This document shows positions 45,294-54,236 of a stretch of DNA of 64,000 nucleotides, piece by piece. The stretch's first letter is position 1; the number at the start of each line of letters is the position of its first letter. The DNA comes from Rhodospirillaceae bacterium (lineage in GTDB: Bacteria; Pseudomonadota; Alphaproteobacteria; Rhodospirillales; Rhodospirillaceae). Location of the stretch: the NCBI GenBank assembly GCA_029245025.1, contig JAQWQC010000020.1, positions 1 to 64,000 on the forward strand, written 5' to 3'. Made by a program: the position numbers and the translations under genes. Below the pieces are notes generated by a model. It made no database searches, was not told where the DNA came from, and saw only the letters and a program-made list of their open reading frames with translations.

Positions 45294-46664
45294 ATGAAGC
45301 TTCATCAAAAAGACCGATTTAGCCGACGCTCTGTTCTTAAGGGTGCCGTCGCAGGCACTGCAGTCTCTGTCAGTCTGCCATTCCTTGACTGCATGTTAGA
45401 TGACTCTGGCACGGCTTTGGCTGCAGGGTCTCCAATGCCCGTGCGGTTTGGCACTTGGTTCTGGGGATTGGGGCATACGCCGGGTCATGGCGTTGAAGAA
45501 AAATCAGTCACCGGACCAGGCATCACGTTTCTGAATGAATGCCGCGCGCTGGAACCTCACAAAGAGATCATCAACTTCCTTGGCAAATTTAACATGCCGT
45601 TGGACGGTCGCTCCAATTACCCCCATGAAAGCGGTTGGATTGCTTCCAGGAGTGGGACAGCACCAGATAAAGACAAAGAAATCCCGGCGCCTACGTTTGA
45701 CCTTCTTATTGCCGATGCGATTGGTAACGATACGCGCCTAAAAACGGTGGACTTGGCATGCACCGGCAATCCAAACCACTGCTATTCCGCACGCGGGACC
45801 CACACGCGGACAGCGGCTGAAACATCTCCAACGGCCTTATATACACGGCTATTTGGACCCGACTTTGTCGATCCCAACAAGGCAGACTTTAAGCCCGACC
45901 CGCGGGTGATTGTTAGAAAGAGCGTACTCTCAGCTGTGAAGGACGAACGTCAAAAACTCATGAAACAGATTGGGACCTCTGACAGAGCCCAATTAGATGA
46001 GTACTTCACCTCAATTCGTGAACTCGAAAATCAGCTGGACGTTCAGTTACAAAAGCCCGCCCCCAATGAGGCCTGCCAAGTCATACCAGCTCCGGAAGGT
46101 AGTGCCGTTCTGGAAAGTAATTTGGGCGTCGAAATCGAACAGGTTCTGGCCACTCACGAGACCTTTACACGAATGCTATCAATGGCCGTGGCTTGCAATC
46201 AGACCAAAGTGTTTAACATGGTGTTCAACGATTCTCTCTCTAGCCTGCGCAAGGCTGGAGAAAGCTTGACTCACCATAGCCTCTCTCACGAAGAGCGTGT
46301 CGATCCTGAGCTGGGCCTCCAACATCAGACATCATGGTTCAACACGCGGTGCATGGAAGCGTTAGCAACATTCATTGATCTATTTGGGTCGATTAGGGAG
46401 GGCGATGGCACGCTGCTTGATAACGTCTTGATCATAGCCGGGAGCGAAACCGGAGATGCGCGGACCCATTCAATTGATGAGGTGCCGTTCATGACCGTGG
46501 GCCGTGCTGGAGGGCGAATCAAAACTGGCTTGCACGTCAGAGGCAATGCAGACCCAACGACACGTATTGGCCTCACGGCGATGCAAATTATGGGCCTATC
46601 CATAAACAGCTGGGGCACGCGGTCGCTGCAAACTTCCAAAACCATCAGCGATATCCTCGCTTAA
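45294..46664 (+). CDS. DUF1552 Tat-exported protein C, copy 1
   Basis: It encodes 456 residues; AGAGGA lies 8 bases before the ATG at 45294 (ATG at 45288 is the alternative). The Tat leader FSRRSVLKGAVAG is followed by LPFLDCML. The family motif FGTWFWGLGHTPG lies near residue 50. THHSLSHEE is the HxxSHH-like motif of DUF1552, and GSETGDARTHS lies near the C-terminus. It belongs to an alkaline-phosphatase-related group of exported proteins of unknown activity, always next to DUF1592 genes. The gap to gene B is small. Confidence 0.87.
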   Translation: MKLHQKDRFSRRSVLKGAVAGTAVSVSLPFLDCMLDDSGTALAAGSPMPVRFGTWFWGLGHTPGHGVEEKSVTGPGITFLNECRALEPHKEIINFLGKFNMPLDGRSNYPHESGWIASRSGTAPDKDKEIPAPTFDLLIADAIGNDTRLKTVDLACTGNPNHCYSARGTHTRTAAETSPTALYTRLFGPDFVDPNKADFKPDPRVIVRKSVLSAVKDERQKLMKQIGTSDRAQLDEYFTSIRELENQLDVQLQKPAPNEACQVIPAPEGSAVLESNLGVEIEQVLATHETFTRMLSMAVACNQTKVFNMVFNDSLSSLRKAGESLTHHSLSHEERVDPELGLQHQTSWFNTRCMEALATFIDLFGSIREGDGTLLDNVLIIAGSETGDARTHSIDEVPFMTVGRAGGRIKTGLHVRGNADPTTRIGLTAMQIMGLSINSWGTRSLQTSKTISDILA

Positions 46665-46679
46665 CCTGAAGACGATTGG

Positions 46680-47819
46680 ATGGCCTTGTCAAACATGCCT
46701 TTCATTTCTAGACCCGCGTTGTTGGGCTGGATTGGCGCCGCTTTGTTAATCATGACAGATGGCAACGTCCGCGCTAGCGACCCCCACCCTGCCGAGGTGT
46801 CGACGATACAATTCGGCCATGGAACGAGACTGACCGATGCACTAGGGATGACGCTTTACACCTTCGATAACGACTTAAGGGAACCTGGCACATCAACATG
46901 CGTCGACGACTGTGCGATTAGCCACCCCCCCCTTATTGTGGATGAAACCCCTGAAAAAACGCCCGCAAATTGGACCTTGATAGAACGTGATGATGGTCGC
47001 ATGCAGTGGGCCTACAACGGGCTGCCAGTATATCTGTTTATCAAAGACAGCCACACAGGTGCAGCGTATGGCGAAGGCGGCGGTTGGAATATCGCGTTTG
47101 ATGTCATCAGCACGCCAGCGGAGATTTCTGTCGCAAACACGATACTAGGTCACGTCCTTGCATCAGCAACCGGTCAGACGCTGTACACCCACGGCCCCAG
47201 TGATAAATCCGATGATTTTAAGTGTCTAAACGAATGCTTGGAAAACTGGAATCCGGTTACAGCACCCTGGGCTGCCAACAACAGTGGTGCGTTTTCTGTA
47301 CACGCCAGAGGCGACGGGATCTATCAATGGTCTCACGAGAACAAGCCGCTATTCCTTTATGCGGGAGACTCGATCCAAGGCGACACCAACGGTGAAGGTG
47401 TTGATGGCGTATGGCGGGCAGTCGTCCTAGAACCAACGCCGCCAGCCCCTTCATGGACCAAGGTCGTCGGCTCTGATGGTGGTGCTCTATATGCCGACTC
47501 TGATGGAATGACCCTCTACTCATTGTTCGAGGATCGAAATTCGACAGAACAAACGCGACAGGGCGGCAACCAATGCGACGAAGATTGTCTTTCTAAATAC
47601 TGGACTCCGGTGACCGCAAAATCGAAAAGCCCGCCCATCGGCCATTGGTCGGTGATTGAATCCAAAGACCGAACACTACAATGGGCCTACATGGGGCGGC
47701 CTTTGTACACACTCGACCTAGAAACACGCCCGGGCCAGCTCTATTACACGACCTTCAGGCAGTTCCAGTGGATGAAACCCATCATGTACAAACTGCCTGC
47801 CCTTCAAGGCGTCTTCTAG
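46680..47819 (+). CDS. Secreted Yx(FWY)xxD-repeat protein D, copy 1
   Basis: It encodes 379 residues with a signal peptide (to about NVRAS). It holds three units of the PF03640 secreted repeat: MTLYTFDNDLREPG with CVDDC, QTLYTHGPSDKSDDF with CLNEC, and MTLYSLFEDRNS with CDEDC. Each has a CxxxC pair, a W-x-P-V/L segment and a QWAY or QWSH motif. Related lipoproteins are often beside redox or cytochrome genes; their function is unknown. The CxxxC pairs may form disulfides or bind metal. It closes the plus-strand A-B-C-D operon, 15 bases after C. Confidence 0.84.
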   Translation: MALSNMPFISRPALLGWIGAALLIMTDGNVRASDPHPAEVSTIQFGHGTRLTDALGMTLYTFDNDLREPGTSTCVDDCAISHPPLIVDETPEKTPANWTLIERDDGRMQWAYNGLPVYLFIKDSHTGAAYGEGGGWNIAFDVISTPAEISVANTILGHVLASATGQTLYTHGPSDKSDDFKCLNECLENWNPVTAPWAANNSGAFSVHARGDGIYQWSHENKPLFLYAGDSIQGDTNGEGVDGVWRAVVLEPTPPAPSWTKVVGSDGGALYADSDGMTLYSLFEDRNSTEQTRQGGNQCDEDCLSKYWTPVTAKSKSPPIGHWSVIESKDRTLQWAYMGRPLYTLDLETRPGQLYYTTFRQFQWMKPIMYKLPALQGVF

Positions 47820-47859
47820 CTGGTCACATGAAGACTTGTAGGTGACCTGATCTATGGCC

Positions 47860-49491
47860 TTAGCCCTTCTCCATCCTAATCTTGACGATGCTATTGTCTT
47901 TGCCACAACTCACGAATATAGAGCCGGAGCTATCGACCGCGATTCCAATCGGTGTGTTCTTGGGAAGGTGGTGGTGATCAAGAGAGATCGGCAACCCTGC
48001 AGCTAGAACGGTACGCTCATCCGTCAATAGATCAATCGCCGTTACAGTACCCTTCGCAGGTTCCACGACAACAACACGCCCATCAGGCAACATTGAGAGC
48101 CCTAACGGATTTACTAAGTTTGATAGCAGCTCCGTGCGTTTTCCGTTTGTAAGATCAACACGACTGATGCTGCCTGAACCGATCTCCGTCACCAGCACTG
48201 AGGCGTCGCTTTCCAACAAAAGAGCTACCGGCTCATTTAACCCAGAGGCAGCGTCTTCAAATCTATCGTCGACGAGCCGCAATAGTTTTCCTGACGTCGC
48301 ATCGGCAATAATAGCATCACCATCACTGGTCAGAACGACACCTCTAGGCGCATCGACATCCCTAGATTGAAAAACCACTTCATTAGTGCGGCGATCGATC
48401 TTGCGGATTGCGCTGAAATTCGCATATGTCGTAACAATCGTGTCGTCATCCGCCGCAACAGCCGATGATCCCCCGCGACTCCACATGTCCGGCTCACGCG
48501 TGATTTCAGCGGTATCCGGATCCAGAAAACGGTAGCCAAAGGGGTCAGCGATCAAAATCGACTCTTCACCCTCCAATGTGGTTATGGTCATGCCAAGCGG
48601 TACAGTGAAAGACCCAGCCGTTACCACCCAGGATTCTTCAGTCTTGGGATCGAAGGCCGTGATGCCGCTGATCGCTAGATCAGCCATATAGATAACGCCG
48701 TTCTTATCGAAGGTGAGGTTGTCGAGCGGCGGGGGGAAGTTAACTACAATACGGGACTTTCCGGACTCAACATCTGTAATCCACAAATCTCCGGTCATGT
48801 AATCCACATTCCAGACATCGCCATTGGCATCTACTTTTGTCGCAGCAGTTGTTCCGACATCATCCGCAATAACCTCGAAGTCTCCGCTATCGACATCAAT
48901 GGCGAAGAGTTCATTAGTGCCAAAATGAGGTGAGTAAAGACGACCATCTGGACCGAACCCAAATCCATTGAGACGCCCTTTGTTCTTGGCGACCAGCCTT
49001 GGCGGCTTATTGCCAATGATATCCAGCTCCCACAACGCGTTCTCACCGGCACCAGATTGGGCCGTAAACAAACGACCTTCCTTATTGAACGCGATTGGAT
49101 TGACCCGCGGCGCATCAGGCATCAGTACCTCGGGCATACCACCCGGGCGTTGAATACGAATCTCACCGGTCGTTTGCGCCGTCCACGCGAGGATTCCTTC
49201 TACCGGTGTGCCCTTAGGTCCAACAGCCACATCGTCAGATTCGCCATAGGGCGACGCGACGGCGACAGAGACAAAGCCAGTGTCAGGATCAATGCGATAC
49301 ACCTCTTGAGCATGAATACTCGTGCCGTAAATCATCCCATCGGGACCAATATCGATTCCCTCGATGGCCTGGATCACTGACCCTGGAACAACAATTTCCA
49401 CCGTCGTCGATTGAGCGAGCGATTGGCTAAGAGACAGTGAGGTCACCGTTAAAACGGTAAGCGGGGCGAGGAATGAGTTATTTCGCATCAT
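47860..49491 (-). CDS. Secreted NHL/SMP-30-like beta-propeller protein
   Basis: It encodes 543 residues from the ATG at 49491 with GGAG 7 bases upstream; the longer frame to 49611 lacks a site. The signal peptide ends near SLAQS. Repeats such as EGIDIGPDGMIYG, GFGFGPDGRLYSP, NLTFDKNGVIYMADLA, VVLTSDGDAIIADA and GLSMLPDGRVVVVEP mark six or more propeller blades of the SMP-30/gluconolactonase/Vgb type. No metal site is obvious. It is convergent with gene D copy 1. It may be a lactonase or a binding protein. Confidence 0.82.
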   Translation of the reverse strand: MMRNNSFLAPLTVLTVTSLSLSQSLAQSTTVEIVVPGSVIQAIEGIDIGPDGMIYGTSIHAQEVYRIDPDTGFVSVAVASPYGESDDVAVGPKGTPVEGILAWTAQTTGEIRIQRPGGMPEVLMPDAPRVNPIAFNKEGRLFTAQSGAGENALWELDIIGNKPPRLVAKNKGRLNGFGFGPDGRLYSPHFGTNELFAIDVDSGDFEVIADDVGTTAATKVDANGDVWNVDYMTGDLWITDVESGKSRIVVNFPPPLDNLTFDKNGVIYMADLAISGITAFDPKTEESWVVTAGSFTVPLGMTITTLEGEESILIADPFGYRFLDPDTAEITREPDMWSRGGSSAVAADDDTIVTTYANFSAIRKIDRRTNEVVFQSRDVDAPRGVVLTSDGDAIIADATSGKLLRLVDDRFEDAASGLNEPVALLLESDASVLVTEIGSGSISRVDLTNGKRTELLSNLVNPLGLSMLPDGRVVVVEPAKGTVTAIDLLTDERTVLAAGLPISLDHHHLPKNTPIGIAVDSSGSIFVSCGKDNSIVKIRMEKG

Positions 49492-49728
49492 AGAACGACT
49501 CCAGGAAATAAATGCTTGCTGCCTTCTATTGTGGACCAAGGTGGCCAGAGCGCAAAGCTCAAGTCTGTTAACCGCGCCATCCTGCGGCTCATATACGGAA
49601 CCGAACGCCACGGCTATTCGCTAGTCGAACCATAGGGGAACGCGCCTTCTCATTCTCGCCTCCATATGTGAACGTTTAAAATTAGAATCCGAGTTCATAC
49701 GGACGCATTAAGAAAGAGGCGCCAAGAA

Positions 49729-50097
49729 ATGATGTTTCCTAGCATCTGCGTAGATGACCACGGCCACAGTTGTTTATCTGAGGTAAATCTCCCTCAATCT
49801 GGCAATGAACGACGCATTGGCGCCGCCAGCCAAGGTGTAAAGCATTGGCAGGCAGCTAAATATTTGCCCGGGCATTACGTCGATTTTAAAACCGTCGAAG
49901 ACATTCAGTTTGTATCCGTGATGTCCGGACGCATAGAACTGACTGTGAGCAACGGTGAGAAATATTATTTATCGCGCGGAGACATGATCCTATTTCAAGA
50001 TACATCTGGCCAAGGCCATTGCACCCGTGTGATCGGGCACGAGCCTTGCAATGTGCTGATCATCTCTATGGATGACTTGGGAGATTTCGTCGTATGA
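49729..50097 (+). CDS. Small cupin protein
   Basis: It encodes 122 residues, with GAGG 9 bases before the first of two adjacent ATGs. The cupin core is FVSVMSGRIELTVSNGEKYYL followed by LSRGDMILFQDTSGQGHCTR; only a few His are present, and HYVDF lies at the first motif. The stop overlaps the next gene (ATGA). No signal peptide is present, unlike its neighbour. The role is unknown; it may bind or isomerise a small acid. Confidence 0.75.
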   Translation: MMFPSICVDDHGHSCLSEVNLPQSGNERRIGAASQGVKHWQAAKYLPGHYVDFKTVEDIQFVSVMSGRIELTVSNGEKYYLSRGDMILFQDTSGQGHCTRVIGHEPCNVLIISMDDLGDFVV

Positions 50098-51032
50098 AAA
50101 TCTCCATACTCGCGTCGATCGTGACAATTACCGCAGGAACGATGTCTGCGGTTATGGCGCAGGACGCGCGCCTCATTCACATTCCATCTGAAGACGCTCC
50201 AATATTTGCGGAAGCTGAATGGGACCTGCCCGCACCGAAAGTCGACGGGCCCGTCTATGCACGGACGTTTATCGCCGAAGCAGAAGCCGCTGCCACCGCT
50301 CCCGATGGCGCCAGCCATTATGAAGCGCAAGAGTATAATTTTCCCATGGGTGCGCTTCGGGTCCTGAAATGGGAGTCCGGTCCTGTTATTCACCAGGTCA
50401 CTTTTGAGACCCAGGTCTTCATGCTTAAAGGCTCAGCGACCGTCGGGGTTTCGGGTGAAAACGTAACAATCAACGAAGGGGATGCGGTGTTCCTGCCCTC
50501 AGGCATTTTACGCAATGATAACCCTGATGGAGACACCATTGTTCTGACCTATATCGTCTCAAACAATGCTGATGCACCAAACGCAAAGGTGGTGCGAGGC
50601 GATGGCCTGCCTGTCATGGCCATCGCTCAATGGATGGATGGAGACGACCCGACAACGGCTACAGATCATGACGCTATTCTTAAAGCACCCGACGGCGCCG
50701 CAAAATTTACCGTAAAGCGCTATAGCGGTGACGGTAATTCATTCCGACACGCTGTGTTGGAGGCCGGAGGACGCACCACACCGGCAACCAATGGGCGTGA
50801 CATCCTCATTTACATCAACAAAGGGCACATGAAACGCACCGAAGACGGTGTTGAATATGTGGTCAAAGCTGGTGATGCAATCCGGGAAGAAGATGGCAAA
50901 AGCGGATACTGGGAAATACTCGAGGATTCAGAATTCATCGCGACCGACATGCCATTCGACCCCTCTCAACCTCGCTACAACTTGCAACGGTCCCCCAACA
51001 CGGTGACCGGCGCTGGATACCGGCAAGAATAA
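50094..51032 (+). CDS. Secreted bicupin protein
   Basis: It encodes 312 residues with a signal peptide (ending VMAQ, about residue 24). The first cupin half (FETQVFMLKGSATVGVSGEN, GDAVFLPSG) and the second (GRDILIYINKGHMKRTEDG, KAGDAIREED) are both weak in metal-binding His. Being periplasmic distinguishes it from the three bicupins of region 2. It is co-translated with the small cupin upstream and 13 bases before another cupin. A ligand-binding role is more likely than oxygenase activity. Confidence 0.75.
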   Translation: MKISILASIVTITAGTMSAVMAQDARLIHIPSEDAPIFAEAEWDLPAPKVDGPVYARTFIAEAEAAATAPDGASHYEAQEYNFPMGALRVLKWESGPVIHQVTFETQVFMLKGSATVGVSGENVTINEGDAVFLPSGILRNDNPDGDTIVLTYIVSNNADAPNAKVVRGDGLPVMAIAQWMDGDDPTTATDHDAILKAPDGAAKFTVKRYSGDGNSFRHAVLEAGGRTTPATNGRDILIYINKGHMKRTEDGVEYVVKAGDAIREEDGKSGYWEILEDSEFIATDMPFDPSQPRYNLQRSPNTVTGAGYRQE

Positions 51033-51045
51033 AGGACGCACCGCT

Positions 51046-51432
51046 ATGAAATTATGTGCCATGGAGATGGACGAAAACGACCGGTCCATCACGATCGAAA
51101 CAGAAGTTCCTCTCACTCAGGTCAGCGACACGGAATGGATTTCCAAGAAACAGGACGCAAAATACTGGGGAATCGCTATTAGTCAGCCTGGCGAACCCTT
51201 CCCCGGCGGACCGACCGAAATGCATCTAACTAACGGTGCGCGCATTGTCTGGTGCATGCAAGGTCACGCACAAATCACACAGCAGAATGGGGACGCCTGC
51301 CGCTTGGCTACAGGAGATGGCATCTACGTGGACGGACGCGCGCTGCACCACTCGTCATTTGCGCCAAGCCGCGTACCGGTGATTACGCTTAATGTGACCT
51401 TCGACAGTACGGTCGATTACGAGTTCAAGTAA
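51046..51432 (+). CDS. Small cupin protein
   Basis: It encodes 128 residues, with AAGGAC upstream. The cupin strands are MHLTNGARIVWCMQGHAQIT and GDGIYVDGRALHHSSFAPS, giving a GRALHHS second motif with two His. It has no signal peptide. It is the third cupin of a plus-strand set. Function unknown; the set could handle an acid that the isomerase-like protein downstream also binds. Confidence 0.75.
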   Translation: MKLCAMEMDENDRSITIETEVPLTQVSDTEWISKKQDAKYWGIAISQPGEPFPGGPTEMHLTNGARIVWCMQGHAQITQQNGDACRLATGDGIYVDGRALHHSSFAPSRVPVITLNVTFDSTVDYEFK

Positions 51433-51453
51433 ATTCGGGTTTGATAACGCGGC

Positions 51454-52200
51454 TTAGAAGTCTTCAAGCAAACGTCCAAAGCCTTGTACTTGGTCGGAGA
51501 TACCGTTGGCGCGCAAAGCATGCCAATAGGTTGCAGCGTTAATCGCGATCACAGGTTTTCTTAACCAGGTTTCGGCAAAACCCGCCAGCCTCATCATGCT
51601 CATATTTGTGCCGACCTGAACTATGGCGTCGACATCAGGACCGTCTAGTTCCTGCAAGACATCAACCAAGCGGTCCTCTTGGACCTCTGAAATGGCTATA
51701 GCGCTCGGACATTGCAAACAAATTTCACGAACTGTTTCAAAACCGTGGTCCGCAAAGAACTGCTTTACCTCTCCGTTGGCAGTCGGGTAGTACGGCGAGA
51801 CAAACGAAATACGTTTTATGTCACCATAGGCTTTCAAAGCAGCGATACACGAAAGCGACCCTATAGACGCTTTAACTTTCGATTCTGTTTCGATGCGGTC
51901 TAGAAATGCCTCTGCCCCCTTGGCGCCACCATAAAAAGTCACTGCCGACATGCCCATTACAAGGTAGTCAGGCGCACAGGTCATGACGCTCCTCACCGCA
52001 TCAAGGACATTGTCTGCGATACCACGCGTCAACTTCATAAACTGTTCATCGCTCTCGATTGTGCCGTCTTGCACCAATATGCGGCTGTAGTGATTGGTGA
52101 CGCCTGGGACACGAAGGTCATCATAGTCGGGTTGAACTATGGTGTTTGTAGATGGCCCCATAACACCGAATTTACGCCGCCATGCCAAAGCATCAGTCAT
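51454..52200 (-). CDS. Maleate isomerase / Asp-Glu racemase family protein
   Basis: It encodes 248 residues. FGVMGPSTNTIVQPDYDDL is the substrate-binding start of the maleate cis-trans isomerase / arylmalonate decarboxylase group, and KPVIAINAATYWHALRANGI with GFGRLLEDF ends it. The two active-site Cys of maleate isomerase appear replaced: YLVMGMSAVTF has Met where the first Cys is expected, and IVQVGTNMSM has Thr or Asn for the second. A GTN-type subfamily exists as far as I recall. Cysteines elsewhere (SCIAALK, CLQCPS) are not at those positions. It is convergent with the cupin set. Confidence 0.8.
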   Translation of the reverse strand: MTDALAWRRKFGVMGPSTNTIVQPDYDDLRVPGVTNHYSRILVQDGTIESDEQFMKLTRGIADNVLDAVRSVMTCAPDYLVMGMSAVTFYGGAKGAEAFLDRIETESKVKASIGSLSCIAALKAYGDIKRISFVSPYYPTANGEVKQFFADHGFETVREICLQCPSAIAISEVQEDRLVDVLQELDGPDVDAIVQVGTNMSMMRLAGFAETWLRKPVIAINAATYWHALRANGISDQVQGFGRLLEDF

Positions 52201-52453
52201 TACACTTCTCTTCCCTTAGGGTCGCGATTGAGTTCAACACCGAATGATACGCAAGCTCGAGTGCTTTGAGACAAGATTAGTGACGTGGTTCGCCACACGA
52301 CTATTCTCGTATTTCCTGGCAATATGCCCCCGCCAATTGGCGGCTGCTCGTGCTCACGCCTTGGACAGAACCATGGAAACGCTGTCGATTGAGCAGTTTC
52401 GCGGCAATTATCCCTGATCGCTTTTGATTGGGGTAATGAGGGGAATCTACACA

Positions 52454-53689
52454 ATGTTAACTGCACCACAAGAGTTTCAGCGCGGCTGGCGCACGCTATT
52501 GGCCTGCGCGATCGGAAATGGCTTCGGCCTCAGTGGATTTGCTTTTTACACGTTCGGCGTATTTGTCATTCCGCTCGTTGACGCCTTCGGCTGGACTCGT
52601 GGCGCCGTTTCAACGGCCGCCAGTTTTCTCTTGCTCGGCACGGTTTTTACCGCACCGATCGTTGGAACAATCGTCGATCGGTTCGGTGCCAAACGGGTAG
52701 GCCTTGTTTCCATGGGCTTACTTGCGCTTGGATATGCGTCTCTGACTCAATTGGGCGGGGGTATCGCGTTCTTCTATGCCATGTGGTTGATGATGTCCCT
52801 TGTCGGCGGCGGCACAACACCAGTGGTATGGACGCGCGCGGTAAACCTTTGGTTCGACAAAGGTCGCGGTTTGGCCCTTGGTCTTGCTTTAGCCGGTTCT
52901 GGTTTGGCAGGGATCGTAGGTCCAGGTATCGCTACAGCATTGATCGAAAGGTTTGGCTGGCAAGCTGGGTATCTGGGGATTAGCGCCTTAATTCTTCTAA
53001 TCGCTTTACCGTTAATTGCACTGCTGTTTAACGATAACGCGCCGTCTCGGAACCAGTCCGAGCAAGGTAATGAGCAAGCTGAAGAGACTTCCCCACACCC
53101 CGGCATGACATTCCAAGAGAGTTATAAGACTGTCGTCTTTTGGAAGATCGCCATCGGCTTCTTCTTTATTTCGGCAATTATCGCAGGACTACTTATCAAC
53201 CTTGTCCCTCTCTTGATTGACCGCGATATGACGGCGATGGCGGCAGCGCAAATCGCCGGGGTGCTTGGCTTTGCCGTTCTATTTGGCCGCATAGGCGTTG
53301 GGTATTTGATCGACCATTTCAGAGCCCCATTGGTTGCCGCAATCATGTTCTCGGCGACAGCAATAGGCTGCATTCTGCTCACCTTGGACTCCGCGCCGAC
53401 CTGGGTTTTCTTAATCGCCGTTATCACCCTCGGTTTATCGGCGGCCGCTGAAATTGACTTGGTGGCTTATCTTGTCAGTCGTTTCTTTGGCCTAAAAGCC
53501 TATGGCAAGATATATGGAACCCAGTTATCAGTATTTTACCTTGGCGCGGCGGTAGGCCCCCTCGCTGTCGGAATGTCATTCGATATGTTCGGCAGCTATA
53601 CACAGGTCTTGTATGCGGCCGTCGCGATCTTGGTGTTTGGAGCAATCGTTATCGGTGGGCTGGGTAGGCCGCCGGAATTTAATGAATAG
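52454..53689 (+). CDS. MFS transporter (monocarboxylate/oxalate-formate type)
   Basis: It encodes 411 residues from the ATG at 52454 (GGGG 10 bases upstream); ATG at 52436 or TTG at 52424 are alternatives. There are twelve hydrophobic segments. SGFAFYTFGVFVIPLVDAFGW and the SxxxxG helix, with GTIVDRFGAKRVGL as motif A, resemble OFA and monocarboxylate porters. A cytoplasmic linker with SEQGNEQAEETSPHP lies mid-protein. It may move the organic acid processed by neighbouring cupins and the isomerase-like protein. Confidence 0.84.
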   Translation: MLTAPQEFQRGWRTLLACAIGNGFGLSGFAFYTFGVFVIPLVDAFGWTRGAVSTAASFLLLGTVFTAPIVGTIVDRFGAKRVGLVSMGLLALGYASLTQLGGGIAFFYAMWLMMSLVGGGTTPVVWTRAVNLWFDKGRGLALGLALAGSGLAGIVGPGIATALIERFGWQAGYLGISALILLIALPLIALLFNDNAPSRNQSEQGNEQAEETSPHPGMTFQESYKTVVFWKIAIGFFFISAIIAGLLINLVPLLIDRDMTAMAAAQIAGVLGFAVLFGRIGVGYLIDHFRAPLVAAIMFSATAIGCILLTLDSAPTWVFLIAVITLGLSAAAEIDLVAYLVSRFFGLKAYGKIYGTQLSVFYLGAAVGPLAVGMSFDMFGSYTQVLYAAVAILVFGAIVIGGLGRPPEFNE

Positions 53690-53732
53690 ACTTCTGAAAT
53701 TTAGAAGAGTTCATCGTTTAAGAAGGCACGAC

Positions 53733-54179
53733 ATGGATCGTCGATTTACAGTAGTCACATTTATAACCGCCGCAGTGTTGGCTTGCCTGCCTGCTCAAGC
53801 GCAAATGACGAAACGGGAGTTCCATACTGATCTGTCCGCTTGGAATCAGACCCGATTGACGGAAAGCCCGGCAACTGGTTCAGCTGATCTCGTTCTCGAT
53901 CTGACCACATTGACTTTATCGTGGGAAGTTCACTTCACGGACCTGATCTCAAAACCAATCGCCGCCAGCCTTCATGGACCATCGCAGCCAGGCGCCAATG
54001 GGTTGCCGTTCATCGACCTGGCGCCAGATGGAATCGTAAGCCCGCTCAAAGGCTCTGCCGTGGTCACAGAAGCCGAGGTCCAGTACCTTCTCGCGGGCTG
54101 GACTTATATAAATATTACCACTGAGCGCTGGCCTTACGGTGAAATTCGGGGTCAAGTGGACGTTGGACCGCGCAACTAA
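53733..54179 (+). CDS. Secreted CHRD-domain protein (near cytochrome)
   Basis: It encodes 148 residues from the ATG at 53733 with AAGAAGG 6 bases upstream. The signal peptide ends at AQAQ. The CHRD domain has TLTLSWEVHFTDLISKPIAA, LHGPSQPGANG, FIDLAPDGIVSPL and INITTERWPYGEIRGQV. It lacks the usual IHGP His (SLHGP). It is 58 bases before a triheme cytochrome gene and probably co-transcribed with it. Confidence 0.84.
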   Translation: MDRRFTVVTFITAAVLACLPAQAQMTKREFHTDLSAWNQTRLTESPATGSADLVLDLTTLTLSWEVHFTDLISKPIAASLHGPSQPGANGLPFIDLAPDGIVSPLKGSAVVTEAEVQYLLAGWTYINITTERWPYGEIRGQVDVGPRN

Positions 54180-54236
54180 TATATAATTTGTTGTCCTCCC
54201 ATGAGGACCTGCCAAATCAATACCAAAGGATGTCGC

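Noticed and set aside
53613-53732. N-terminal extension of the CHRD protein at 53733
   Set aside because: Overlaps the MFS gene end; the ATG at 53733 has a ribosome site and starts a clean signal peptide.
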